In this document: positions 11,174 through 21,982 of the stretch, piece by piece | How the letters are laid out: each line of letters opens with the position of its first letter | Numbering within the stretch: the stretch's first letter is position 1 | Source of the DNA: Scleromitrula shiraiana | Lineage: Eukaryota > Ascomycota > Leotiomycetes > Helotiales > Sclerotiniaceae | Direction of reading: 5' to 3' | Length of the DNA: 64,000 nt | NCBI GenBank assembly: GCA_028455995.1 | Contig: JABELC010000002.1 | Location: 3,224,001-3,288,000 of the forward strand | Notes under the pieces: model-generated | Seen by the model: only the letters and a program-made list of their open reading frames with translations | The model's database searches: none | What the model was told of the DNA's origin: nothing | Program-made: the position numbers and the translations under genes

Positions 11174-11604
11174 AAGTAAAACTAGCACAGCATATCCACA
11201 TACAAACCATAATTACGAACGATATTTTTCTTCCATTCCATTCCATCACAATAACTAAGTAAGTACGTAAATAAGTAAATACTACTTACTATATCTATCT
11301 ATATATATGTCAATTACCCCATTATTCATTTAACCTCCCCCCCTTTTTTTATTCACCTCCTCTCCTGGGAATGGATATCATCATCTCATCATCATCATCA
11401 TCACCTACAAACCATTCCATCCCACCAATATCTCTTTCCGTGACAAAAAGCTACTGCAAAACATCTTCATCTTCAACTTGGAAGTAGTCCGATCGATCAA
11501 TCTATCTATCTATCTAATAATTTCAAGAACTCGCCATATACCCGTCTATATATGAGATATGAAGAGAGGTTAAGATTAGTCGGTTAGTAAATACACGGGA
11601 AGTG

Positions 11605-11688
11605 AATGGATGGATGGATGGATGGATGGATGGATGGATGGATGGATGGATGGATGGATGGATGAATGGATGGATGAATGGATGGATT
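11605..11688. repeat. (TGGA)n microsatellite
   Basis: About 20 TGGA/TGAA tetranucleotide units. Together with the CCAT tract at 11121-11173 it can form an intramolecular hairpin. Confidence 0.9.
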
Positions 11689-12653
11689 TAAATGCCAGGA
11701 GTAATTCGGGTGTGTGTGATTTGTTTGATGTGCTGAGTTACTTACTCAATGGGATGAGTGATTCGATATTTCATTTATTTATTTATTTATTTATTCAGAT
11801 ATTAACAAGGCGAGTCGGAAAATTCAAGTCGGAAGTAAAGTCACATTCAAAATTCAAGTTCGAAAAGAGATATAAAAGTAAATATACAATTGATAAAACA
11901 AAAGACAAGCCGTCGTCTATTGTTGTATTGTGTTGTGTTGCAATCTATGGTAGTGTATCAAGAAAAGAAGAAAACCGCCAGGTATCTTCGCATCCTATCC
12001 CATCCCATTCCATCCCATTCCTTCCGATATCGAAAAGAGCCAAAATTTCATAATCGTTTCGTCAGTCTATCCACCCCACTTATCCGGTCCAGGTCCTCCT
12101 CCCCTCCTTATGTAATTTTTCTTCCTTGACCTTAGGGAATGGGTACATAATCAAATCGAAGTGTATGTACCCATTTCCTATCTCTCCCCCCAAGGTGATC
12201 TCCCAGTCCTTCTCCGAAGTAAACCCAATCCACAACTTCTTTTCCTCCCATCCATCAATCTATCCATCCACTGGCCATATGTGCCATGCTATCTCAGCAG
12301 ACAAGAATAAACGAAGGAATGAAAGAAAGTAAAAGAAGTGTAATCATAATATGTACAAGTGGTATATGTAAAAAACAAAAGAAGCAAAAAGAAGAAGAAA
12401 AGTAATGTAATGTGACACCGAAAAGATTGTATGTATGTATGCATAATGTATGTATGTAAAAATGCTCAAGTGGAGAAAAGAAGAAAAAAATCAGGCTTAT
12501 AAAAAAAACATATTTGTATTCGTGAATTCCCGACCGACCAGCGATCAAGAATGTAAAAGAGAAAAGCAGCAATCAAGCAACCAAACAAAAAAGAAATGGA
12601 AGCAGCAAGAAAAAAGCAATGGAAAAGAAGAATGTCAATCTAATCGAGATGAT

Positions 12654-13835
12654 TTAGAAGACAAGCTTCTTCGCAAAGTGTCCACGGACATGGGGGTTGT
12701 TCAACACTCTCTTCGCAATGGTGAGATCCTTGCTTTGACCGGCAGTACAGGTAGTACCAGAGGCCATAGGTCGGACAACACTCCATTGACCCGAAGCGCA
12801 TTGTTGGTATGAGGATCCTCCAATACAATTGAATTCTCCTTCAGTGGAACAAGCTCCGGTTTGACCAGCTCCAGATCCAGTAGTACCAGTGCCCGCGGGA
12901 GCAGCAGCAGAGGATGCGACGGAAGATGGTTGGACAGCAACGGAAGAAGGAGCAACGACGGGAGCCACGCTGCTAGCTTGAGTTGCTTGAGGAGGTGAAG
13001 AGGTAGGGACGGTGGCAAAAACACCAGCTGGAGCCGAAGGAGCCACAGATGGAGCTGCAGATGCGGTCGCAGAACCAGCTGGAGCAGAAACACCAGCAGA
13101 AGCAGAAACGGAAACAGGAGCACCGGTGGCACCCTTTGCTGCAGCACAGGTTCCAGTAGGAGTTGAAGTAGCGGTCTTTGTAGCCCCACCCTCAAAGTCG
13201 ACATTGTCACCTGGGTTTGGGAAAACCACATCGAGAGAATTGGCAGTGCCACACCCGTTGCCAATGTTGGCTACGAACATGTCGGGAAGAGCATCATAAG
13301 CTGATTTGTCGCCGGTGCTTGAACCACCGCTGAGAGTGACTGGGGCACAGTTCATATACATTTCACGGTTGCCAATCTTGTTGAACCAAGTCCAAGCAAG
13401 AGTGGCTTTTCCGGAAGGAATATTTGAAGGGATCGTGAAATTGTAAGTATCTGGGTCCACGGCATTGGCGTTATCTCCGGCGTTACCGGGGGTATTTCTC
13501 ATAGGACATCCACCAATGATGGACTTAATGACCTTGAAAGTGCTGGAAGCGGTAGGATTCTCATCGTAGGTGATAGAAACTTGACACGAACCACCTCCAT
13601 GAACAGCAGAACCAGTGAAGTGGAGAGATTGAGATGAACCAAGAGCGTATTCGTTGTTGGAAGTAACCTCGTAAACTCCAGCACGTTGCTTGCAAGGGAA
13701 GTCGGAACCATCAGCAAGTAAGGGAGCGTTGCTGAGTGAGTCTACTCCATAAGGAACCGGGTTGGCGAGTTTCATGTGAGCATTTGTGACGGTAGCAAGT
13801 CCAAAGACTGCGGCGATGACAGATGGAGAGAACAT
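12654..13835 (-). CDS. AA11 lytic polysaccharide monooxygenase with C-terminal Cys-rich module
   Basis: Secreted copper enzyme, expected to cleave chitin oxidatively. Intronless, 393 residues. A signal peptide of 19 residues (…ATVTNA) leaves His20 as the mature N-terminus, which forms the histidine brace with His79 in SAVHGGGSC. Family blocks include HMKLANPVPYG, DGSDFPCKQR, GGCPMRN, WTWFNKIGNREMYMNCAPV and the closing NGCGT...FPNPGD near 190-215. A Ser/Ala/Pro-rich linker of about 100 residues follows, then a six-cysteine-type module (CSTEGEFNCIGGSSYQQCASGQW…GTTCTAGQ) of the X278 kind often attached to AA11 enzymes and thought to bind chitin. All key residues are present. A separate frame at 12701-13264 is a shadow of the repetitive linker. 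Function in fungal wall remodelling or attack on chitin is inference. Confidence 0.92.
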   Translation of the reverse strand: MFSPSVIAAVFGLATVTNAHMKLANPVPYGVDSLSNAPLLADGSDFPCKQRAGVYEVTSNNEYALGSSQSLHFTGSAVHGGGSCQVSITYDENPTASSTFKVIKSIIGGCPMRNTPGNAGDNANAVDPDTYNFTIPSNIPSGKATLAWTWFNKIGNREMYMNCAPVTLSGGSSTGDKSAYDALPDMFVANIGNGCGTANSLDVVFPNPGDNVDFEGGATKTATSTPTGTCAAAKGATGAPVSVSASAGVSAPAGSATASAAPSVAPSAPAGVFATVPTSSPPQATQASSVAPVVAPSSVAVQPSSVASSAAAPAGTGTTGSGAGQTGACSTEGEFNCIGGSSYQQCASGQWSVVRPMASGTTCTAGQSKDLTIAKRVLNNPHVRGHFAKKLVF

Positions 13836-16800
13836 GTTGGATATGTGTTGATGGATTTTGATCGTACCGGACGAGAAAATCTTGATAGTGTGATGTGAAT
13901 GTGTAGTAATCTAAAAACGATGCTTGCGATGCAAAAAACAAATCGAAGTATTAAAGATCGGTGTGATGTTGTTGTGTTGTGGTCTTGATATGAAGATGTG
14001 ATGCTGGAATGAAAATATGAATTAGAAGTGGAAATATGGAAAGACTTTATAGAGAAGAATGAGTGACTGTTCAAGAATTGTAATAATAGAAGTTCTATTC
14101 ATAACAATAACTTTCTATTGTGAATCTTAAGAACAATAGTCAAATGGATAACTTTAGTCATGTCGAGTTTATTGTCGAGGACTAAGAAAGAACCAATAAG
14201 CGAAAGGTGACTTCACCCTTCAACAAAGGAATTTAAAAATGGAATGATGATTCGAGTATTGTTCATGTGAATGTGAATAACACTGAGACATAGAACATAG
14301 AAAATAGAAAATAGAAACTCTGTAACATGAAGAAACTGAAAGAAAGAAAGAAAGAAAGAGGACAAACAAAAAAAAAAAAAATAAGGATTTCGTAATTCTA
14401 TGAGGCTCAAAAATAGATAATCACATACCTAATAAGTTACCCTTTGAGATTTTTAAAGCAACTTTGTTTGTATAATATCTTCAAAAGATACTCGAAGAGA
14501 CTTGATCTTTTTTGAGGGAACTTGATACTGTTTTCGAAGAAGGTAGTAGTTTATTTGATTCTATCAAAGAATCCTAAAAGGAAAGTGTAGAAGTTGTTGT
14601 CAAAAATGATATAGACAAACAGAATGATTGAGTAAATACAGTGAATCCAAAGGTTTTTTTAGTTTTAGAAAGGAAGAAGACGTATCCGTGAGTCGCAGTA
14701 ACAAATGCTCGTAGAGAGTTGTGGGGTAAGGTTGAAGCCTTGAAGATAAATGAAGGACTCGGAGTAAAGAGGAAGAAAAGACTTTTGAAATAGACGCTGA
14801 GATGAATTCCAGTTTCAACCAAGATAGAAGGGAGTTGACTGAATCTTATATTCCCCTTCTTTTTTTTTTGTCTGTGGGGTATAAAAAAATCCGAAATATA
14901 TCATGTACCTAGCTGTACGAGACATCCATCCATCTAGTGATACCCTACCTACTCCCTACCTACTCCCTACCTACTCCTTACCTTTAGCATGATCATGCCA
15001 ATCACCATAGAATAGAGCATCGGCAAGGAAACTCGGAAACAATGGCTTAATTACTATAAGTCAAAGTCATGTCAAATAGATTCCCATTATTAGACCTGTC
15101 AAATCCTTCTCACAAGGAGATTGTGAGGAACCAAAAAAGCAAGACCCTTAAACTCTCCTGTGGATGGGTTCCTCATGATTTCTTTACCTTGAACGCCACA
15201 TTTAGTGGCAAGACTACATGGAACAATATGGTAAGACATAACCAGTTGAAATGGTTGTACAATGTGAGTAAAAATGAATCTGAAGCATTGATGGATGCAT
15301 GTCCTTTTTCGGGATAGATGGATTGATGGATGGATTGATGAATGGATGGATAGAATGAATGGATGGATGAATAGATGGATAACATGGATGAATGAATTCA
15401 TGACTAGGTCTCTTTTTTTTTTTTCATTCAGAGTGAGATTCAAGGATTAAGAAGAAGGGTGGGAGGGGGGGAAGTGCACTGATGATTGATTATATAATGA
15501 TTTGTACCTTCCGTATGCAGGGGCTTAATAGATGTTTCGATTTATCTACTCTTTGGCGAAAACCCCACAGAAGATCAGACACCTCAATGTTGTACGTTGT
15601 ACCGTACTATCAAATGAATGGATGAATGAATGAATGGTAAGCTGGTGGTTGAGTTTAAAATAATTGATTGACCCCTGAATACATCTATGTACCTCAAATA
15701 ATATCTTTCATTCATATCGAATAGAATCATTATACTCTTTCTATTCAACAAATCATCGTGACTGTTTTTATTCCAAAGTGTATGTATGTATGTATGTATG
15801 TATGAATGAGTCTGAGTCTTCCAATGTTTAAGAGTCAAGTAAAATAAATTCAATGAATGGATCCATCATAAGAATAAAAAATACAATCAATCAATACTCG
15901 AGTAATAAAAATCTATTCACGACAGCAATAGATACCACCACCATTCATACCATCATACCTAGATAATTCCTCCAAGCTCCATTATTCCTTCCACCAAACC
16001 AAATCAAGCCATTCACCCATCCATTCATCCATCCATCCATCTTACTTATTAGGCAGGTAGGTAAAGGAGTAAACCTCCCAAAAAAGCATAATGAAGAATA
16101 AAATAAATCTTGGCAGGGGTCAACCAATCCTTCCGAAAAAAAAAATAAAAAAAAAAAATCATCACGGCCAGCCGCGGGTCGCATGGAACCCACACCAATC
16201 ATCCCGATCTTTGGATATCAAGGATATCAAGGATATCATGGATCATTGATTACCCCCCTCCACGAGAAATAAATGAAAGAAAGGGATCATCCGAAGGAGA
16301 ATATCATGTTTTAGACAAGGATGTATGTAGATCATTCTTCATTCCATCCCCTCTTTCAAATGGATTGCAATCCAATTGGATTGGATGATCATGGTATGCA
16401 TATTCAAAGAGAGGGAAATTTCGAGGGAGAGGGCTGAATGATACTGTGCGACAGTTTCGTTTATTCGCGCTGGTCACATATTCAATCTTGAGGCTTTACT
16501 TACAGGTCCTCGGTGCATTTTTACCCGCCTAGACAGACTTACTTGTATGACATGACCAAGAAAATGGACGTTTCTGCGTCACGTACCTGAGAACCGAATA
16601 GATGTGATGGGTTTTCTCGGCATTATCAATCTGCAATTAGCGGGTTGTGCCATATCGAATACCACACGGTCCATACTTTATACGGATAGATGAAACGATT
16701 GAGATCAAGGGTAGCTAGCTATAATGGTGCATAGTAGGTAGCTATTGTACTGTGCCTGGAAAAGCACGAGCCTCATCATCTATCCCATTCCACTCTGTTC

Positions 16801-18153
16801 TGTCCCGTCCATCTATCTGTTCGCGCACAGCGACGGAAACGACTCGAAAGTCGAGGGGTCTATCCATGAGATAATTCATGCAACTTCCATTTCCTTCTAT
16901 GGTCTCCTGTTCATCTGGTGGCAAAGCAAACACTAGAACTATTATCAATGAATGCTTCAGCTGACCATGGATGGATTGTATCGATTGTCGAGATATATTA
17001 GAGTTGTGGCTGTGATATAAATGGATTTCTAGGTATATGCTAGAGATATCTATCGACGTTACCTCTCCTTCTCTCTCGCTCTCGTCCTTTCATCGGCTAT
17101 ATCGTTGCATGATTGATGTTGTGGCGATATTAATTTCGGTATTGGATTTACCGGTAAGACTGAGCCTCGATGATGATTGAATAGAGCAATATTCGTTAAT
17201 GGAAGCACCTAGGTAAATCTGTATATCATCTAGCAACGATTTCGAAAGGATTATAATATAATGAGTGAAGATTTGAGTTTGACTCTAGATCTGAAATTCT
17301 ACTTTACTTCAATTGTCGTCGTATCTTCCCACGCCAAGAGATTCCTTCCTATTTGAAGTTTTTCATCAATCTCCGTCTTCTTCCTTCCTTTCTTCCTTCC
17401 TTTATCCCAAGAAGTTTCTCATCTGGTTATTACATGCATACAATCCACCCCTTTCCAAATCGTATGATCTACTGTAATTACCTACCGTCAGCACTTTATC
17501 TATCACCAAGCTCCTACCACATACAGTAGTATGCCAAGCGATATCTTCATCCTCCCAGTTTCAACCCAGATCATCTCATCTCATCTCTCGATTGATGGAT
17601 AAATCCCGCCGCCTCCGCCTCTTCCTGAATCTACTGTACTGTACTGTACTGTGATCCTTCTTGTTTATCTGATCGTACGTTTTACCTATCTCATCTGGAT
17701 GGGATGATTTCTCGGCATATAACGGGTTTGGATCCTTCATGTCGTGCATCGCTTTTGTGATGGCTTGTGGGATGGGTCGATTGGTCAATTGATCACATAT
17801 ATACAGTTGAAAACTGAGATAGGGCATGAGATGTAAAGAAATATAAGTAGGTAGGTAGGTAGGTAATATATAGTAGACCAACGTCGTTTGATGTTGAAAT
17901 GCACCGTGATCGCAATGATGTGAACTACTTTTCAAATCGAATAGAAGGTATAAGTCGGCAGAGCAACGTAGTGAATAGATGTCTATCTAGAACTACCTAG
18001 GTATGTATTTACATGTTGCAAAGAATAGAATGCTCCCTCCAAAGTAATGGAAAATTGGTGATATTGGTGCGAGCCAATCCATTTCTGAATGTCCGTTTAA
18101 AACATGAACATTAAAATATTTTCCTTTCAGCTAATTCGTTTCGAATGTCTATA
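13836..18153. other. 4.3-kb non-coding stretch with microsatellites
   Basis: No frame here has coding character. Seen: TGGA/TGAA tracts at 15316-15390 and 15600-15640, TATG tract at 15780-15806, CATC tract at 16015-16042, homopurine/homopyrimidine runs, GTAG tract at 17850-17868, and a tandem CTACCTACTCC repeat at 14946-14980. The long leader of the AA11 gene lies at the left end. Repeated poly-A and GATATCAAG-type words occur near 16215-16240. No RNA gene recognised. Confidence 0.55.
14045..14051 (-). promoter_or_regulatory. Possible TATA box of the AA11 gene
   Basis: TATAAAG on the minus strand about 210 bases upstream of the AA11 start codon, followed by a pyrimidine/CA-rich leader. Position suits a TATA box with a leader of roughly 170 bases. 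Confidence 0.4.
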
Positions 18154-18512
18154 CTCGGTCAAATTAAAATTGAAGCACGCGCAAAATAAGCGAATCGCTT
18201 CAAAATCGACGATTTTGTACAAATCACCTCTTGCGCCGATGTAAATAAATCGATCATTTATTTATAGAATTATTTAAGATATTAAAGATAGATTATTTTT
18301 ATATTAAAATATCTATTATTAAAATCTAAAGATTAAATAATGATTTTAAAATTTATAATATTTAATTAAATATAAAGTAAAAATCACATAAAAATACTAT
18401 AATTTTAATTTAATTTAAATCAAGCAAATTACTATATTAGAAAATAATGAAGATATATATAAATATATATAAAAAAAACTTTTATTTGATATAAATATTA
18501 TATATTAAAGTT
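18154..18512 (+). repeat. Left arm of the foldback element
   Basis: Pairs with 18783-19139. Unique-looking landmarks shared by both arms are GATTTTGTACAAATCACC and TTGCGCCGATGTAAATAAAT. Confidence 0.75.
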
Positions 18513-18782
18513 TAATATAATATTTTTTAAAAATCAAAATTATAAATGTATTTTTAACTCTTTAAAATCTTTAAAAATTTTAATAATTCATTCAAATCAA
18601 AATTATATTAAATAATATCTTAATATAGTAATTATAAGGATATAAACTATCATATATAAGAATTTGAAGTAATTTTAATGATTTTTAAAAATTAAAATTA
18701 ATATGATAATGCTTGATATTTAATGCGTATAAGCATTAAATATACTCTTTTTAATTTTATTATATTATATCTTTTATATATT

Positions 18783-19139
18783 TTTAATATATATAATATT
18801 TATATTAAATAAAAGTTTTTCTTTTATATATTTATGTATATCTTCATTATTTTCTAATATAATAATTTGCTTGTTTTAAATTAAATTAAAATTATAGTAT
18901 TTTTATATGATTTTTATTTTATATTTAATTAAATATTATAAATTTTAAAATCATTATTTAATCTTTAGATTTTAATAATAGATATTTTAATATAAAAATA
19001 ATCTATCTTTAATATCTTAAATAATTCTATAAATAAATGATCGATTTATTTACATCGGCGCAAGAGGTGATTTGTATAAAATCGTCGATTTTGAGGGTTT
19101 TCGGCAATTGGCGCGTGCTTCAATTTTAATTTAACCGAG
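18783..19139 (-). repeat. Right arm of the foldback element
   Basis: Inverse of 18154-18512. Near the outer end the segment AATTGGC...TTTTCGG replaces the left-arm segment AAAATAAGCGAATCGC, showing independent change in one arm. Confidence 0.75.
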
Positions 19140-19676
19140 TATAAAATATAGATATTAAAATGTATTCTTAATCGAGTCATTTTCAATATCTATTCGAAAT
19201 ATAGATATTCAAATTAGAATGTAAATACCAGTACAATGATAGTATATCATCTGATTGAACATTCCGAGCTTCAATGGCTGCTCTCTTGGGATTGAGTATA
19301 AAATACATAAAATTAATACAATTATGCTCAATATGAATTATTCTCGCTAGCGGCCGCCGCATCGTTGCTGCATTATTGTGGATGTAACAGTGGGATAAAT
19401 CAGAAGCTATGTTCGAAGGTTATCACCAGAATCATCAAAATATGAGTGAAAAAAACGATAATTTTTGGGAATCAGCCCTCTTAGCTCTGGGTACTTGTTC
19501 ATTCATACTTGCACACGAAGAGCAAGAGAAAGATAAAAGAGAGAGACTACGCAACTAATAAATTAGAACACGCAAGAGGAGGCAAAAGAGACAAGAAAAC
19601 CTGCGCAAGAGTCTGGGGAGAATGTAAATGTAACCTGCGCCTTCCCAATTCATATCTACCGATTCCACTCAAAAAG

Positions 19677-20588
19677 ATGAACGAAAACGAAGATTTGCAA
19701 AATGAGATTGAAGCAATCAACTCTATTTACGACCCTCTCACACTCACCCCAAGCGACGACCCCAATATCTATATCCTCCATCTCGCATCTCACTCTACCT
19801 CACTACGAATCCAGTTCCCCACCGATTACCCCGCAGCTCCTCCCTCTATCCTAGGTGTCCAAAGTACAGGCGAAAATGCTCGGAAGGGCGATGCCGCTCA
19901 TTTGGTTGATCATGTCAGGGATGTATTGGGGCGATTATACCAACCAGATTCCGTATGCATGTTTGATATAATCGAGGAGATAAATCTCCAAGCCGAGAGA
20001 TTCAGAGCCGTTGAAGAATCACCCGAAGCAGAATCCGAACCATTGAAGGAAGATAACGAGGAAAATGAGAATAATACTAATACTACAATCTTATCGCCAC
20101 CAGAATGGATAATCTCCAATCCCCTCATCGAGCAAAAATCTATCTTCATTGCTCGCGCTATCATGGTTACGGATCCTACGCAGGCTAGGCAATATATCGA
20201 GCATTTACTAGCTACGGATAAGAAGGTACGAGCAGCCACACATAACATAAGTGCATGGCGTATCAAAGGGCAATGCTCCCAATCCCAATCACAACCACAA
20301 TCGCAATCGCAAGCGAAAAAAGAACCAGAAAAAGAAATCACCTATCAAGATTTTGACGATGATGGTGAAACTGCAGCAGGAGGAAGATTATTACATCTTA
20401 TGCAGTTGATGGATTTATGGAATGTAATGGTTGTTGTTACGAGGTGGTATGGGGGACAGCAGTTGGGGCCTAGGAGGTTTGCTTGTATTAATGAGGTTGC
20501 GAGGGAGGCGTTTGTTTTGGGGGGTTGGGTGGGAAATGAGGGAGGGGGAGGAGGGGGCACGGTGGGAAAGAAGAAGAAGAAGGGTTGA
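19677..20588 (+). CDS. YIH1: YIH1/IMPACT family RWD protein
   Basis: Homologue of yeast Yih1 and mammalian IMPACT, which bind Gcn1 through an RWD domain and dampen activation of the eIF2-alpha kinase Gcn2 in amino-acid starvation. The first in-frame ATG is at 19677 (AAAAAGATGAACG); the open frame upstream has no other ATG. The protein has 303 residues. The RWD domain (about 5-110) has LQNEIEAINSIYDP and FPTDYPAAPPSI. An acidic linker follows, then the UPF0029/Impact domain (about 140-290): SIFIARA, ATHNISAWRIK, DDDGETAAGGRLLHLM and VVVTRWYGGQQLGPRRF. A Gln/Ser-rich insert (QSQSQPQSQ) interrupts the domain between AWRIK and DDDGE. No intron seen. The C-terminus is Gly/Lys-rich. Confidence 0.92.
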   Translation: MNENEDLQNEIEAINSIYDPLTLTPSDDPNIYILHLASHSTSLRIQFPTDYPAAPPSILGVQSTGENARKGDAAHLVDHVRDVLGRLYQPDSVCMFDIIEEINLQAERFRAVEESPEAESEPLKEDNEENENNTNTTILSPPEWIISNPLIEQKSIFIARAIMVTDPTQARQYIEHLLATDKKVRAATHNISAWRIKGQCSQSQSQPQSQSQAKKEPEKEITYQDFDDDGETAAGGRLLHLMQLMDLWNVMVVVTRWYGGQQLGPRRFACINEVAREAFVLGGWVGNEGGGGGGTVGKKKKKG

Positions 20589-21475
20589 TTGGGTTTAGGA
20601 TTTTTGAGTGGGTTTGATGGATAGATCGGGGTTGGGATTTATACCCTATGTGCTTGAGCCTTGGCTGGATCACGATTGTGAATCTAATTGGGGAAGAATA
20701 TCCGAAAGATGTGTTTTAGGTAATGATGTGGACCAAGAGTATCACGTTTAGCTGTTCATCAAGAACGTTAGATTTTTATCTACTGGCGCTGATTTGGAAA
20801 TTCGGTATAGTGATGAGATAGATGTCTGGGCTAGAGTCCGAATGATGAATCAATGAAGATATAAGAAATGAAAAAGACTAGAAGATACTCCCCTAATTAA
20901 TCATATATAAGACCCCAATCCCCAATTTCGAGAAATCTAATCAGTGAGGAAGTAGGAACATCTCGTCAAGACTATTTATTAGCTACAAACATTACACAGT
21001 TTTTATTAGTTACACGACTCGTCCGTTGACTTACACCCTTCGGCTCCCCTATCCCCACCCACCATCGTCAACGAGCACACATACATAACGAAACCAATCC
21101 ATTTCTGTTTCTTACCGCTTATACTTTATGCATTGATATTTGATCAGAAATATACATAACTAATAACTAAAGTAATAAGCCAACAATATAGTTTGTATAC
21201 AGCGGCGTTACATAAAAAAAAAGTGCGGTAGATACTTTAAGATAAAATAGCGAGGTAGACAATCCACACCAATAAATAAAAAGTTTTCCACCCAAGAAAA
21301 ATATTTCTTCACCCCACCCTGTGGAACCCTCCCCTCTCCAACCAGCCCTACCGCTCCATCCCACTCTTTTCCTCCCTCCCGTCCCCTCCCTCTCCGGTAT
21401 ATACACACACCTACCTCCTCTCTTCCTACCGCTCCAAGTCTTCAGAAGCAAAAAAGAACCAAAAAGATAATTACT
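20589..21475. other. Intergenic, nothing recognised
   Basis: 3' flank of the YIH1-like gene followed by pyrimidine-rich sequence up to the tRNA. Frames at 21167-21451 lack coding character. Confidence 0.5.
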
Positions 21476-21594
21476 TGAACAGAGGGGGATTCGAACCCCC
21501 GCGGGCTAAGCCCATGAGAATACTAGCTGATTGAATCAGTTAAACTTAGAAGGTAAGCTTGAGTCACACGCCATAACCACTCGGCCATCTGTCC
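21476..21594 (-). tRNA. tRNA-Leu (anticodon CAA) with intron
   Basis: On the minus strand GGACAGA pairs with TCTGTTC (one G-U) as the acceptor stem, followed by discriminator A, as expected for Leu rather than Ser. The D arm contains GCCGAGTGGTTATGGC and the T arm is GGGGG-TTCGAAT-CCCCC. The long variable arm GGGCTTAGCCC marks a class II tRNA. The anticodon loop CTCAAG gives CAA at 21559-21561. Anticodon-stem strand TGTGA pairs with TCATG only after removing an intron of 39 bases at 21519-21557, directly 3' of the base after the anticodon, the standard site. Inside the intron CTGAT-TCA-ATCAG folds as a hairpin. Nuclear tRNA-Leu(CAA) genes commonly carry an intron. Confidence 0.93.
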
Positions 21595-21982
21595 AGATAC
21601 GAATCTTGATGATTCGATGATTTGGTTGGTTGATGAAGAGATGGAGTGCTTAGTTGGGGTTATATAAGAGAGTGGGATAGATGGGACGTATCTTTTCATT
21701 TTATATTATATGTACATGCATGTGTTTATGGAATGGAATGGAAATGACTTTCTTCTCTATCTTCATATCCAATTTAATGTAATGTAATCTAATCTAATGT
21801 GTTCTGTGAACATTCTCTCTTATGGCCCCTCCTCTGTGTTCTATGTCTGTCTAATGCACGCTGAATCTCTTCAATGTGATAAAAGCAAAAGAAATAGCAA
21901 ATATCTAATGCTAAACCAACGCAAACTCACGATGCTCTTGAACCGAGATATGGGAGTCTCTTTACAGAAGACTCAATCTCAA
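21595..21982. other. Intergenic between tRNA and AIG2-like gene
   Basis: Holds the upstream flank of the tRNA and the 3' flank of the next minus-strand gene. Short repeats of TAATGTAATC words near 21775-21795. No gene seen. Confidence 0.5.

Larger units (their letters stand above)
10743..12653. other. Intergenic, low-complexity rich
   Basis: No gene recognised. It contains (CCAT)n and (TGGA)n tracts, a TTTA tract near 11772-11798, GTAT repeats near 12428-12458 and purine-rich A/G runs near 12300-12640. The translated WMDGWMDG-type frames are only microsatellite. Confidence 0.6.
18154..19139. mobile_element. AT-rich foldback (MITE-like) element, RIP-decayed
   Basis: A 986-base island with long terminal inverted repeats. 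The left end reads CTCGGTCAAATTAAAATTGA and the right end is its reverse complement with a single C/T difference. Both ends are flanked by TA, which suits the TA target duplication of Tc1/mariner-pogo type transposons. The arms match for about 360 bases, apart from a diverged patch close to the ends, around an AT-rich centre of about 270 bases. There is no transposase frame. Extreme AT content is consistent with RIP. Classified as a non-autonomous foldback element by structure alone; family unknown. Confidence 0.8.

Noticed and set aside
11610..12053. 147-codon frame beginning with WMDGWMDG repeats
   Set aside because: It is only translation of the TGGA microsatellite and its flank, with no protein-like composition afterwards.
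12701..13264. 187-codon leucine-rich frame on the minus strand
   Set aside because: Shadow of the Ser/Ala/Pro-rich linker of the AA11 gene in another frame.
14213..14822. Phe/Ser-rich minus-strand frames near 14.2-14.8 kb
   Set aside because: AT- and T-rich non-coding composition with no domain; likely random.
18240..19060. Mitochondrial DNA insertion (because of the extreme AT content)
   Set aside because: The inverted-repeat structure with TA flanks explains the island better, and no mitochondrial gene was seen.
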